Origin: CAILZL01 sp963748005
GTDB taxonomy: Bacteria > Pseudomonadota > Gammaproteobacteria > Steroidobacterales > Steroidobacteraceae
Direction of reading: 5' to 3'
Assembly (NCBI GenBank): GCA_963748005.1
Contig: CAVVHH010000002.1
Span: 3,286,001-3,350,000, forward strand
Length of the DNA stretch: 64,000 nt
This document shows positions 35,477 to 44,714 of the stretch, one piece after another (the first letter of the stretch is position 1; each line of letters begins with the position of its first letter). A model generated the notes under the pieces. The model was not told the origin of the DNA. It searched no databases and worked only from the letters and a program-made list of their open reading frames with translations. Made by a program: the position numbers and the translations under genes.

Positions 35477-38400
35477 ATGAACACATCACATCGATTGATC
35501 TCCACCGTGCTGACCGGTCTGGGGGCCTTGACCCTCGTGTCCACGGCGCGCGCGGCTGACACGGCGCCGGACGCAGGATTGGCCCTTGAGGAAGTAGTGG
35601 TGACCGGCTCGCGCGTCATTACCAACGGCAACGACAGCCCGAGTCCGGTCACCGTCGTCACGATTGAAGATCTTCAGGCGTCCCGCCCGACCACCGTGTT
35701 CGAGGCATTACAGGAACTGCCACAATTCTCTGCGGGCCGCGGCGGCGCAGTTGGCGGCAGCACTGGCCAGGGCGGCAACAACAACTCCATCTCTTCGCTG
35801 AACCTGCGCGCCTTGGGCTCGCTGCGTGGTCTGGTGCTGTTTGACGGCCACCGCGTCGCGCCGCAAAACCTGGATGGTCAGGTGGATATCAATCAGATCC
35901 CGCAAATGCTGCTGCAGCGGGTGGATGTACAGACGGGCGGCGCCTCGGCAGTGTACGGCTCCGACGGCATCACCGGCGTGGTGAACTTTGTGACCAATCG
36001 CAAGTTCGAGGGCATCAAGGCCAACCTGCAGTACGGCATGTCCGAACTCGGCGATACGGAATCGGCAGAAGCGGGCCTCGCCGGCGGCACCAGCCTGTTC
36101 GGTGGTCGGGGACACATCATGGGCAGCGTGCAATACCATCATGACGACGGCCTGTATCGCGACGAGCGTCCCTTTCTCCAGCAGCCCGGTACCTCGTTCT
36201 GGACGCTGGAAGGCAATGGCACGGTGGCCAACCCTTACTTCCTGTCGCAGAACGCCCGTAACAGCTCCATCAGTGCAGGTGGCAAGATCGTGGGGCCGGG
36301 AACCGCTGCCACCAATCCGCTGCTGAATCAGAACTTCACTACCAATGGTGTGCTGTCGGCATTCCAGAACGGCGTTACCCAGGGCGTGATCGCTCCCAAC
36401 CAGATCGGCGGGCAGGGCGGTTTGATATTCCAGAAATCCACACTGAAAACACCGCTCGAATTCGTCCAGGTGTACGGCCGCTTCGACTTCGATTTCACAG
36501 ACAATCTGCACTTCTATGTCACGTCGTACTACAACACCGAGGATCAATTCTCGACCCTGGCCAATGTGCGTTCGCAGGCCGCCGCCACCAACTTGCTGAA
36601 CAGCGGTTTCGTGATGAGCGTCAATAACGCCTTCCTTGCTCCGGCGTACGCGACTCAGCTGAGAAACGCGGGCCTGACGACGTTCAATGTCGGCAAGGTC
36701 TGGGATACGGACTTCTATCCGGGGCAGAGCTTCGACTTCGATATCAGCAATCTGTACGTGAATACGGGTCTGGAAGGATCGTTCGGCAACGACTGGAAGT
36801 GGGAGCTGTCGTACTCGCGCACGGAGAATGAGCAGAAGAACGTGGCGAACCAGTCGTGGAGCACGGGCCGGTTGTTTGCCGCGCTCGATGCAGTGGTGAA
36901 CCCGGCCAACGGGCAAATCGTTTGCCAAGTATCGCTGACGCAGTTCGCCAATCTGTATCCCGGCTGCGTGCCAATCAACATCTTCGGTCCCACGGCGACC
37001 ACGCAGGCGCAGTGGGACTATGTGCGGAATCCGACGCATTTCAAAGGCACCACCGATATGGACAGCGTCGATGGTTACATCAGCGGCGCACCGTTCAACA
37101 GTTGGGCAGGGCCGGTCAACATGGCGCTGTCGGGCAATTGGCGCAAGCTTGAATATCTGTTCGTGAACGACGCGCCACCACAGAATCAGGCCCCGCTGGA
37201 TTGCACGGGTTTACGCCTGAGTACCGCTGGCGGTAACTGCGTGGTGCCCACGGCCACCAATCCCGGCACGGCGTCGACCTTTACCCAGGGCCAGTCGGCC
37301 ACTGCGCTGGGTAAACCGGTGACGCAGGAGGTCAAGGAAGTTGCACTCGAGGCGGACGTGCCGCTGCTCACCGAGAAGCGCTTCGCTCAGGATGTCGGCT
37401 TGAATCTCGCTTATCGTCATGCGGATTACGAATCGACGGGTACTCCTGTTGCACAGGTGCCGACCAAGACCGTGAACTTCCAGGCCAATACCTGGAAGGT
37501 GGGCCTGGACTGGCATTTCGATGATGCTTTCACGGTGCGTGGCACGCGTTCGCGCGACTTCCGTGCGCCGAATCTGGGTGACCTGTTCGCGCCGGGTCGC
37601 GTGCAAGGCTTCATTCAGCCTCCTCAGGACCGGCTGGGGCTGGCGCAGGGCACACCGGTCAATGCCAACCCGAATGTACAGGATCAGAACGGCGGCAATC
37701 CAAATCTCAAGCCGGAGGTGGCCTACACCACCACCATAGGCTTCGTGTTCAAGCCTACGGCTGATTTCAGTCTGGCCATCGATGCCTTTGACATCACGAT
37801 CAGCGACGCCATTGCCTCCATCGGTGGTTCGGGCGCCGCCGTCCAGGATGCGTGTTATGCCAGCGCCGGCGCTTCTGCTTTCTGCGCACTGCAGGCGCGA
37901 CAGCTTGGCAACTTCAATGTTGTACCGACGAACGTAGTGACAACGTGGTACACCCAGCCGTTGAATCTGGCGAGCATCAAGACCCAGGGTGTGGATGTGG
38001 AAGGCAACTACAAAATGGATATCGCGGGACATCCGCTGCAGCTGCGCGCCCTGGTGGCCTACCAGCCGCATATCTGGACGGAGCAGCCGCTGTCGCCCAC
38101 TCTGGACGCAGGTGGTGTTTCCTCACCGCGCATACGTGCGAACGTCTCGGCGCACTTCGGCGTGACCGACAATCTCACGCTGGACTGGTCAACGCGCTGG
38201 CGCAGTGGTCTGAAGAATCTTGACCCGCGTTCCAGCGTCAACAACAACATCCTGCCGGGCAGTCAGGACGTGGAGTCAATTGCGCTCTCCAATGCGACGA
38301 TTACCTACAACTTCGACGGGTTCACACACGGCAAGCTGGACCTGTACCTGAACGTGCTCAACGTCTTCAACCAGATCCCGCCAACTTACGTGGGCGGCAC

Positions 38401-38482
38401 AGGCGGTGGCGGCGTGAGCTTTTACCCTGCGGATGACGCCATCGGTCGCTACTACAACCTGGGTGTGCGCCTGCGCATGTAA
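35477..38482 (+). CDS. TonB-dependent receptor 2
   Basis: Outer-membrane receptor of 1001 residues. ATG 35477 has CTGGGGA upstream; an ATG 54 bp earlier lacks one and would spoil the signal peptide. The signal peptide ends near ARAAD (about 29), the TonB-box-like LEEVVVTGSRVITNGND follows, then the plug (SPVTVVTIEDLQASRPTTVF, LFDGHRVAPQNLDGQVDINQ, GGASAVYGSDGITGVVNF) and the barrel ending YYNLGVRLRM. It is clearly paralogous to receptors 1 and 3 over the full length; the middle of the barrel, where substrate loops are expected, differs most. It opens the second half of the island. Confidence 0.93.
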   Translation: MNTSHRLISTVLTGLGALTLVSTARAADTAPDAGLALEEVVVTGSRVITNGNDSPSPVTVVTIEDLQASRPTTVFEALQELPQFSAGRGGAVGGSTGQGGNNNSISSLNLRALGSLRGLVLFDGHRVAPQNLDGQVDINQIPQMLLQRVDVQTGGASAVYGSDGITGVVNFVTNRKFEGIKANLQYGMSELGDTESAEAGLAGGTSLFGGRGHIMGSVQYHHDDGLYRDERPFLQQPGTSFWTLEGNGTVANPYFLSQNARNSSISAGGKIVGPGTAATNPLLNQNFTTNGVLSAFQNGVTQGVIAPNQIGGQGGLIFQKSTLKTPLEFVQVYGRFDFDFTDNLHFYVTSYYNTEDQFSTLANVRSQAAATNLLNSGFVMSVNNAFLAPAYATQLRNAGLTTFNVGKVWDTDFYPGQSFDFDISNLYVNTGLEGSFGNDWKWELSYSRTENEQKNVANQSWSTGRLFAALDAVVNPANGQIVCQVSLTQFANLYPGCVPINIFGPTATTQAQWDYVRNPTHFKGTTDMDSVDGYISGAPFNSWAGPVNMALSGNWRKLEYLFVNDAPPQNQAPLDCTGLRLSTAGGNCVVPTATNPGTASTFTQGQSATALGKPVTQEVKEVALEADVPLLTEKRFAQDVGLNLAYRHADYESTGTPVAQVPTKTVNFQANTWKVGLDWHFDDAFTVRGTRSRDFRAPNLGDLFAPGRVQGFIQPPQDRLGLAQGTPVNANPNVQDQNGGNPNLKPEVAYTTTIGFVFKPTADFSLAIDAFDITISDAIASIGGSGAAVQDACYASAGASAFCALQARQLGNFNVVPTNVVTTWYTQPLNLASIKTQGVDVEGNYKMDIAGHPLQLRALVAYQPHIWTEQPLSPTLDAGGVSSPRIRANVSAHFGVTDNLTLDWSTRWRSGLKNLDPRSSVNNNILPGSQDVESIALSNATITYNFDGFTHGKLDLYLNVLNVFNQIPPTYVGGTGGGGVSFYPADDAIGRYYNLGVRLRM

Positions 38483-38497
38483 TCGGCGTCGTGGACG

Positions 38498-38530
38498 GCC
38501 CCTTGACTGAATTTTCAGGCAAGGGGCTTT
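38498..38530 (+). terminator. Rho-independent terminator after TonB receptor 2
   Basis: GCCCCTTG pairs with CAAGGGGC (8 bp) with a second inner pairing CTGA/TCAG around ATTT. It is followed by TTT, 15 bp after the stop codon. The T run is short. Confidence 0.65.
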
Positions 38531-38619
38531 CGTAGTCTGGCTACGAATCGCACGATGTGAACGGCACGTTGCCACAAATGCCCGAGACTGCATCACCTCA
38601 CCATGAATAGCGAAGTCAC

Positions 38620-38781
38620 ATGAACAAGGATGAGAAACACTACTTGCGGGAATTTTTAGCGGCTGGTGTTTTCCGCTGCAGCAATATCGTTGTTGCATGT
38701 GATGCCGTGAAGTTGATCGGGCCTGACAACCAGCAGTTCTATCACGTCGAGAACGGCAAACTCGTGCCGGATGGGAAGTAA
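38620..38781 (+). pseudogene. Remnant of a tannase-family gene (C-terminal tail)
   Basis: A 53-codon open frame from ATG 38620 to TAA 38781. Its last 24 residues (VKLIGPDNQQFYHVENGKLV, then PDGK) match the C-terminal tails of the tannases at 30330, 39422 and 41203 (FGPDNQKFYSVEKGELV, LIGPDNHAFYKAENGQLVVD). The preceding ~29 residues do not match the family. The simplest reading is that a tannase gene stood here and was deleted except for its 3' end. Whether the short frame is translated is unknown. Confidence 0.6.
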
Positions 38782-38832
38782 GCGGCGAAAGCAGCAGAGC
38801 AATCCATTCATGCCAGTGTCTCTGAAGCGGAA

Positions 38833-39339
38833 ATGACACATATGCGTCTTGCAACTATCGTCGTTCTCGTCGCGAGTCTTGCAGTTACAACTGTGGTCTT
38901 CTGCGCCGATTCCCCCATGCCCGTAACAATTACCGGCAAGCCGGCTGGCGGCAACGAGCTGGGACTGTTTGTTGACCACGTGACCATCGGCGTTGCCGAT
39001 TTGGACAAACAGGCCGAGTGGTACGAACGCGTCCTGGGCTTTAAAGCCAGCCCGGTGGTGCATCGTTCGGCCTACGATCTGCGGCAGATACTCATTCCCG
39101 GTTTTCGCATCGACTTGCTTGAGCAGAAAGGATCGGCGCGTGCGAGTTCGAAACCCATGGATAACGATCAGCAGGGTCTGATCCGCGTGGCGTTCGGTTC
39201 GCACGATCCCGAAGCTGCTTACCAGCGTCTGGTCGCTCAAGGCGTCAACGCCGAAGTGTCGCGCAATCAGCAAGACCAGATCACCAGTGTGCATTTCAAT
39301 GATCCCGAGGGGAATGGCGTCGAAATAGCCAGGCGCTGA
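38833..39339 (+). CDS. Secreted VOC-family (glyoxalase/dioxygenase fold) protein
   Basis: 168 residues with a Sec signal peptide (IVVLVASLAVTTVVFCADS). The VOC domain runs from about residue 45: LFVDHVTIGVADLDKQAEWYERVLGF at the start, IDLLEQKGS in the middle and FNDPEGNGVEIARR at the end. The His in VDHVT, the Glu in DLLEQ and the Glu in NGVEI are the expected metal-ligand positions. An exported VOC protein is uncommon; members act as lyases, isomerases or extradiol dioxygenases. It precedes the tannase pair on the same strand and may isomerise or cleave a released ring or sugar. ATG 38842 is an alternative start. Confidence 0.82.
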   Translation: MTHMRLATIVVLVASLAVTTVVFCADSPMPVTITGKPAGGNELGLFVDHVTIGVADLDKQAEWYERVLGFKASPVVHRSAYDLRQILIPGFRIDLLEQKGSARASSKPMDNDQQGLIRVAFGSHDPEAAYQRLVAQGVNAEVSRNQQDQITSVHFNDPEGNGVEIARR

Positions 39340-39421
39340 GGGCCTCATTCGTTTGTATTCGTTACAGAAAGCACGTCATCGGCGTGCAGTTCGTTAGCAA
39401 AATCTGATCAGGGGATTTTCC

Positions 39422-41152
39422 ATGCATTACCCGCGAATCATCTTGTCGCTCGGTACGGCTCTTGTGTTGACGGCCGGAGTTACAATCGGTGCGCGTGCAG
39501 CCGACTACATGGACTTGCCTGCAGTCAAGCCGGTGATCTCCTGCGATCAACTGGCGAAGGTTGATCTCAGTAAGACCGCAGGCACTGGCGTCACCTTCAA
39601 GACCACGGTGCTGCAGACGCCGAAAGGTTCATTCTGCAAAGTCTCAGGTGATGTCGAACCCGGCAACACTTTTGAAGTCAATCTGCCCATCGAGCACTGG
39701 ACACAGCGCTATGTGCAGAGCGCTCAGGGCAACATAGCGATCAACAACGCTGGCTCATGCGCGCCGGCGACCAACGGCGATGTGGTAGTCGGGGTCAACA
39801 GCCGAGGCGGCTCGCGCAGGCGCGAAGGTTGGCAGACCGATCCAGAAAAACGCATCGCATTTGCGTATCTCCTCAATCATCAGACGGCATTGATGGCCAA
39901 GGAACTCATCAGGCAGTTCTACGGACAGGCACAACGATTCTCGTATTTCACAGGTTGCTCGGGCGGTGGTCGCGAGGTGCTGATTGAGGCGCAGCGTTAT
40001 CCCGAGGATTTTGACGGCATTGCCTCCGGTGCTCCGGCGATTCTGCTGAACGTTCACAACGGCGGGTTCTATCACGGCTGGGAACCCGCCATTAACAGGC
40101 GTACCGATGGCTCCGTCATCCTCGCTCGTGACCGGGTGGGCATCCTTCACGATGCGGCCGTCGCACATTGCGCCAAGGCTTCAGATGTAATGGACGGCAT
40201 TCTGCAGATGCCGACCGCCTGCAAGTTCGATCCGGCCTGGGTGCAGTGCAAAACCGGCGCGGACGACAAATCGAAGTGTCTTACCGCCGAAGAAACTGCC
40301 GTGGCGCAGAAGCTCTATCAAGGCTCGGCAGACAGCAGCGGTCGCGGTTTCGACATGGGCGGCTTTCCATTGGGCTCCGAACGGCTCTGGGCGCTCAGCA
40401 AACCCACCGGCAATCCGCCGAGCAGAACGGGAACTGAGCTTCAGTACCTGTTGCCTCTGGCTGAAGGCAAGCAGGGCGCTGCTGAGCTGGATGCCGCATT
40501 CAAGTTCAATCAGGAATGGTTCGACAAAGTGAGCATTCTGGCGCCGCTGTACAACGGCGCGGACACCAACCTGAAACCCTTCCAGCAGCGCGGTGGCAAG
40601 CTCCTGCTGTGGCAGGGCGCGGCGGACGCGACAGTACAGCAGCAATCGACCATCGCTTACTACCAGGGTGTGCAGAAGACACTGGGCACACAGGTTACCG
40701 ACAGCTTTCTGCGCCTCTTCCTGTTGCCAGGCGTGGGGCATTGCAGCGGCGGCGAGGGTCCTGCGCAGATCGATGTGCTGAGTCCATTGATGGCATGGGT
40801 CGAACAGCAACAAAAACCAGAGATGATCGTTGCCGGCAAAACGGCCAACCAGAGAAACACCATTCCCGGAGAAGGAATGCCGGGCAGCGCCGCTGCGGCC
40901 GTGCGCATGCCCTATGCGTTACCGGCACAGCCGGTGGTGCTGACACGTCCGGTCTTTCCTTTCCCCAATATCGCGCGCTATGACGGCAAGGGCGACAGGA
41001 ATGACCCTGCCAGCTATCAGCCGATGAAGTCGTCGGTGCAGATTCCACAGGCATTGAACAGCCACGCCATGACTCTGATTGGCCCCGATAACCATGCGTT
41101 CTACAAAGCCGAGAACGGTCAGCTGGTGGTCGACAAGATCGGACGCAAGTAG
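39422..41152 (+). CDS. Tannase/feruloyl esterase family protein 3
   Basis: 576 residues, ATG preceded by CAGGGG. The Sec signal peptide ends near ARAAD (about 27). The nucleophile is Ser180 in YFTGCSGGGREVLIEAQ. The lid region has CKFDPAWVQCKTGADDKSKC, and the triad Asp and His are in LWQGAADATVQ and LPGVGHCSGGEGPAQIDVL. It is nearly the same protein as the next gene over most of its length (NTFEVNLPIEHWTQRYVQSA, AINNAGSC, HNGGFYHGWE versus HNGGFYHLWE). Expected role: periplasmic hydrolysis of aryl esters such as galloyl or feruloyl groups. Confidence 0.9.
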   Translation: MHYPRIILSLGTALVLTAGVTIGARAADYMDLPAVKPVISCDQLAKVDLSKTAGTGVTFKTTVLQTPKGSFCKVSGDVEPGNTFEVNLPIEHWTQRYVQSAQGNIAINNAGSCAPATNGDVVVGVNSRGGSRRREGWQTDPEKRIAFAYLLNHQTALMAKELIRQFYGQAQRFSYFTGCSGGGREVLIEAQRYPEDFDGIASGAPAILLNVHNGGFYHGWEPAINRRTDGSVILARDRVGILHDAAVAHCAKASDVMDGILQMPTACKFDPAWVQCKTGADDKSKCLTAEETAVAQKLYQGSADSSGRGFDMGGFPLGSERLWALSKPTGNPPSRTGTELQYLLPLAEGKQGAAELDAAFKFNQEWFDKVSILAPLYNGADTNLKPFQQRGGKLLLWQGAADATVQQQSTIAYYQGVQKTLGTQVTDSFLRLFLLPGVGHCSGGEGPAQIDVLSPLMAWVEQQQKPEMIVAGKTANQRNTIPGEGMPGSAAAAVRMPYALPAQPVVLTRPVFPFPNIARYDGKGDRNDPASYQPMKSSVQIPQALNSHAMTLIGPDNHAFYKAENGQLVVDKIGRK

Positions 41153-41202
41153 CGCGCGTCCTCGCAACATGCTGCGATGGTTGAGGCGAATCTGAGGTCG
41201 CG

Positions 41203-42957
41203 ATGAGCAAAACGATGATCGGTGCAACAGTCAGTCCGGGAAGCCTTCGACAACTGGCGTTGCTGCTGGGCGCAGGCTGGCTGCTGCACGCACCAGCCGC
41301 GTCCGCGGCTGATCATCTTGAGCTACCGGTAGTGAAACCGGTGATGTCGTGCGAGCAGCTCGCGAAGGTTGATCTCAGCAGGACCGCAGGTACTGCGGTC
41401 GCTTTCAATACCACAGTGATGCAGACCCCGAAAGGTTCATTCTGCAAAGTCTCGGGTGATGTCGAACCAGGCAACACCTTTGAAGTCAATCTGCCCATCG
41501 AGCACTGGACGCAGCGCTATGTGCAGAGTGCGCAGGGCAATATTGCGATCAACAACGCCGGTTCCTGCATGCCGGCGACCAATGGCGAAGTGGTGGTGGG
41601 GGTCAACAGCCGGACGGGTTCGCGCGCGCGTGCCGATTGGCACAAGGACCCGCAGCAGCGCATTGCCTTTGCCTATCTGCTCAATCATCAGACCGCGCTC
41701 ATGGCGAAGGAACTGATCAAACAGTTCTATGGCCGGCCGCAGCGATTTGCATATTTCACGGGTTGTTCGGGCGGTGGTCGCGAAGTACTGATCGAAGCTC
41801 AGCGTTATCCGGAGGATTTCGACGGCATAGCCGCCGGTGCGCCGAACATGCTGCTGAATGTCCACAACGGCGGCTTCTATCATCTGTGGGAATCGCACGT
41901 GAACCGGCGCACCGATGGCTCGCTCATCCTGACCCGCGAACGACTGGGCATCCTGCACAATGCGGTCATCAAGAATTGCGCCAAAGCGTCTGATGCAATG
42001 GATGGCATTCTGCAGATGCCAACCGCCTGCAAATTCGATCCGGCCTGGGTGCGATGCTCGGGTGCGATTGACACTACCAACTGTCTCAGCGCGGAAGAAA
42101 CTGCCGTGGCGCAAAAACTCTATCAGGGCGCCACCGACAACAGCGGTCGCGGATTCGATATGGACGGTTATCCAATGGGCTCCGAACTGCTATGGCCGCT
42201 CGGCCTGCGAGCCGGCGGTGCAGGGGCCGACAGAGGGGCGGAACTTCTCTATCTCTTGCCCATGTCGGAGGCCGATCAGGCCGGTTCTGCACTCGATGCC
42301 GCGTTCCAGTTCAACCAGGAGTGGTTCGACAAGTTGAGTGTTCTCGCCCCGTTGTACAACGGCGCAGACACCAACCTGCGTCCTTTCCAGCAGCACGGCG
42401 GCAAACTCCTGTTGTGGGTGGGTGCCGAGGACACCACAGTGCAGCAGCGCTCGGTCATCGCTTATTACCAGGGTGTCCAGAAAGAACTGGGCGCGCCGCT
42501 CACCGACAGCTTCATGCGCTTCTTCCTGCTGCCGGGCGTCGGGCACTGCAGCGGTGGTGAAGGTCCCGCCCAAGTCGATGTGCTGAGCCCGTTGATGGCG
42601 TGGGTCGAGCAGCATCAGAAACCGGAGATGATCGTCGCGGGCAAGCCGGCCAACCAGAGAACCGGCGTTCCCGGCGAAGGTGGGCAGGGCGCTGCGAACG
42701 CTGCGCCGCGCATGCCCTATGCGTCGGCGGCGCAGGCCGTTGTGCTGCAGCGTCCGATCTTTCCTTTTCCAAATATTGCGCGCTATGACGGCAAGGGCGA
42801 CAGGAACGATCCGGCCAGTTACCAGCCGGTGAAGTCGTCGGTCAAGGTTCCGCAGGTGCAGAACAGCCGTGCCATGACACTGATCGGTCCGGACAACCAC
42901 ACGTTCTACAGGGGCGAGAACGGTCGGCTGGTGGTCGACAAGGGCAGCTCGAGGTAG
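41203..42957 (+). CDS. Tannase/feruloyl esterase family protein 4
   Basis: 584 residues, ATG 41203 with GAGG 6 nt upstream, 50 bp behind tannase 3. The signal peptide is longer than in its twin and ends near ASAADH (about 36). The nucleophile is Ser189 in YFTGCSGGGRE; the triad Asp and His are in LWVGAEDTTVQQ and LPGVGHCSGGEGPAQVDVL. Large blocks are identical at the nucleotide level to tannase 3, so the pair arose by a recent tandem duplication or is kept alike by gene conversion. Differences cluster in the lid around residues 270-360, where substrate choice is usually set. Confidence 0.9.
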   Translation: MSKTMIGATVSPGSLRQLALLLGAGWLLHAPAASAADHLELPVVKPVMSCEQLAKVDLSRTAGTAVAFNTTVMQTPKGSFCKVSGDVEPGNTFEVNLPIEHWTQRYVQSAQGNIAINNAGSCMPATNGEVVVGVNSRTGSRARADWHKDPQQRIAFAYLLNHQTALMAKELIKQFYGRPQRFAYFTGCSGGGREVLIEAQRYPEDFDGIAAGAPNMLLNVHNGGFYHLWESHVNRRTDGSLILTRERLGILHNAVIKNCAKASDAMDGILQMPTACKFDPAWVRCSGAIDTTNCLSAEETAVAQKLYQGATDNSGRGFDMDGYPMGSELLWPLGLRAGGAGADRGAELLYLLPMSEADQAGSALDAAFQFNQEWFDKLSVLAPLYNGADTNLRPFQQHGGKLLLWVGAEDTTVQQRSVIAYYQGVQKELGAPLTDSFMRFFLLPGVGHCSGGEGPAQVDVLSPLMAWVEQHQKPEMIVAGKPANQRTGVPGEGGQGAANAAPRMPYASAAQAVVLQRPIFPFPNIARYDGKGDRNDPASYQPVKSSVKVPQVQNSRAMTLIGPDNHTFYRGENGRLVVDKGSSR

Positions 42958-43034
42958 AGACGCGAAGTGGAAAATGACTTGAAGCAACACTGGGTCGTGC
43001 AAACAGTGGCGGCCAACAACTGAAGGGCATACGA

Positions 43035-44663
43035 ATGAAACGCATCGCAATCAAATTGACGCTCGCGCTCGGCCTGCTTGGGGCTTCGAGCGCGATGGCA
43101 GCATTGAGGGATCCAGTTCGCCTTGATAGCGGCTTGGTATCCGGTGGCTCAGTCGCGGACGATCCATCCCTGACCGCGTTTCGCAGCCTGCCTTATGCGG
43201 CGGCGCCGGTCGGCGACCTGCGCTGGCGGCCACCAGCGCCGGTAAAACCCTGGGCTGGTGTGCGCGCGGCAGACCGCCCCGGTCCTTCGTGTCCGTCGGC
43301 ACAGCTCGCGGCTAATGCCGACACGACGAAACACAGTGAAGACTGTCTGACTGTCGATGTCGTGACCGGTGCTTCGAGCGCTGGCGAACGCCGGCCGGTG
43401 ATGGTCTGGATTCACGGCGGCGCGCGCGGCATGGGCGGCTCGCCTTCCGCGACAGTCAATGGCGCCGAGCTGGCGAAGAAAGGTGTGGTGGTGGTGACCA
43501 CCAGCTATCGCGGCGGTCCCTTCGGTCTGCTGGCCATTCCATGGTTGACGCAGGAATCAGGCAAGAACGCATCGGGCAACTATGGCCTGATGGATAACAT
43601 CGCGGCGCTGAAGTGGATACAGCGGAACATCGCGGCCTTCGGCGGCGATCCGAACAACGTCACCATCTTCGGCGAGTCCTTCGGCGCGGCGACCTGTCAC
43701 TTCATCTCGATGTCGCCACTGTCAAAGGGGCTGTTCCATCGAATGATTACCGAGAGCCATTCACTGTATCCGCGCGATCCGACCATGATGGAGGTCGCCG
43801 CGAAATACAAGCCGCTCAAGGATGCCGAAGCGGACGGCCTGAAGTTCGTCGAGATCACCGGCGCCAAGTCGCTGGCTGAATTGCGCGCACTGCCGATGGA
43901 AAAACTGGTCGATGCCTTCAACAAGAGTGGCAAGCCCGAGGACTTCATCTGGAGCTACGTGATCGATGGTTATGTGCTGCCACGCAATTTCTCCGATACT
44001 TATGCAGCGCAGGCACAGATGGATATCCCCGTGCTCACCGGCGAGAACCGCGACGAGAACCGTGCGGCTGCCGATACGGCCTTCGATCTCGTGGCCGCGG
44101 GCAAGGCGAAGAAACCCAATCCCGCAACGACGATCGGCTTTCGCGGACTTGATGGCTATCGCGCGTATGCGCAGAAGCGATTCGGCGCCATGGCGGACGA
44201 ATTCCTGAAACACTATCCGGCGACCAACGATCGTGAAGCCTTCTTCTCGGCCAATAACTCGATCCGCGATAATCAGCGCATCTCGCCGTGGATGTGGGCG
44301 ACGGTGTTCACCGCCAAACGCGACAAGCCTGTGTACCTGTACTTCTTCACGCACGCACCTCCGGGACCGAACCGCGAGATGGTGGGTGTGTTTCATTCCG
44401 CGGAGATTCCTTATGCCTTCAACAAGGCTGGTGCTGCGTGGACCGACGATGACCGACGCATTGCAGACATGATGTCCACGTACTGGGTCAATTTCGCCAG
44501 AACCGGCAATCCAAACGGACCGGGTCTGCCGAACTGGCCTGCATTCGATGGCAGGACGGAGCAGACAATGGAGCTGGGCGATCACTTTGGGCCCATCCCG
44601 CTGGCTGAAACGGACAAACTAGATTTCTGGCGGCGTTTCTACGCAACACAGCCGGCGCGGTAA
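43035..44663 (+). CDS. Secreted carboxylesterase
   Basis: Type B carboxylesterase of 542 residues with a signal peptide ending near SAMAAL (about 23). Hallmarks: SLPYAAAPVGDLRWRPP, SEDCLTVDVV, oxyanion hole WIHGGARGMGG, nucleophile Ser215 in IFGESFGAA, the acid residue in the MDIPVLTGENRDENR region, and His in VFHSAEIPYAFN. NFARTGNPNGPGLPNWP near the end is shared with the carboxylesterase at 18826. It follows tannase 4 by 77 bp and precedes a Tat-exported aldo/keto reductase, all apparently in one transcript. Confidence 0.9.
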   Translation: MKRIAIKLTLALGLLGASSAMAALRDPVRLDSGLVSGGSVADDPSLTAFRSLPYAAAPVGDLRWRPPAPVKPWAGVRAADRPGPSCPSAQLAANADTTKHSEDCLTVDVVTGASSAGERRPVMVWIHGGARGMGGSPSATVNGAELAKKGVVVVTTSYRGGPFGLLAIPWLTQESGKNASGNYGLMDNIAALKWIQRNIAAFGGDPNNVTIFGESFGAATCHFISMSPLSKGLFHRMITESHSLYPRDPTMMEVAAKYKPLKDAEADGLKFVEITGAKSLAELRALPMEKLVDAFNKSGKPEDFIWSYVIDGYVLPRNFSDTYAAQAQMDIPVLTGENRDENRAAADTAFDLVAAGKAKKPNPATTIGFRGLDGYRAYAQKRFGAMADEFLKHYPATNDREAFFSANNSIRDNQRISPWMWATVFTAKRDKPVYLYFFTHAPPGPNREMVGVFHSAEIPYAFNKAGAAWTDDDRRIADMMSTYWVNFARTGNPNGPGLPNWPAFDGRTEQTMELGDHFGPIPLAETDKLDFWRRFYATQPAR

Positions 44664-44714
44664 CGTACCGTCTGCAGCGTGTTCAAATTGAGAGATCAAG
44701 CAAGAGGTAAGGGT

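Noticed and set aside
35708..37039. 443-codon open frame on the minus strand inside TonB receptor 2
   Set aside because: Same reason as above; no start signal and no recognisable domain.
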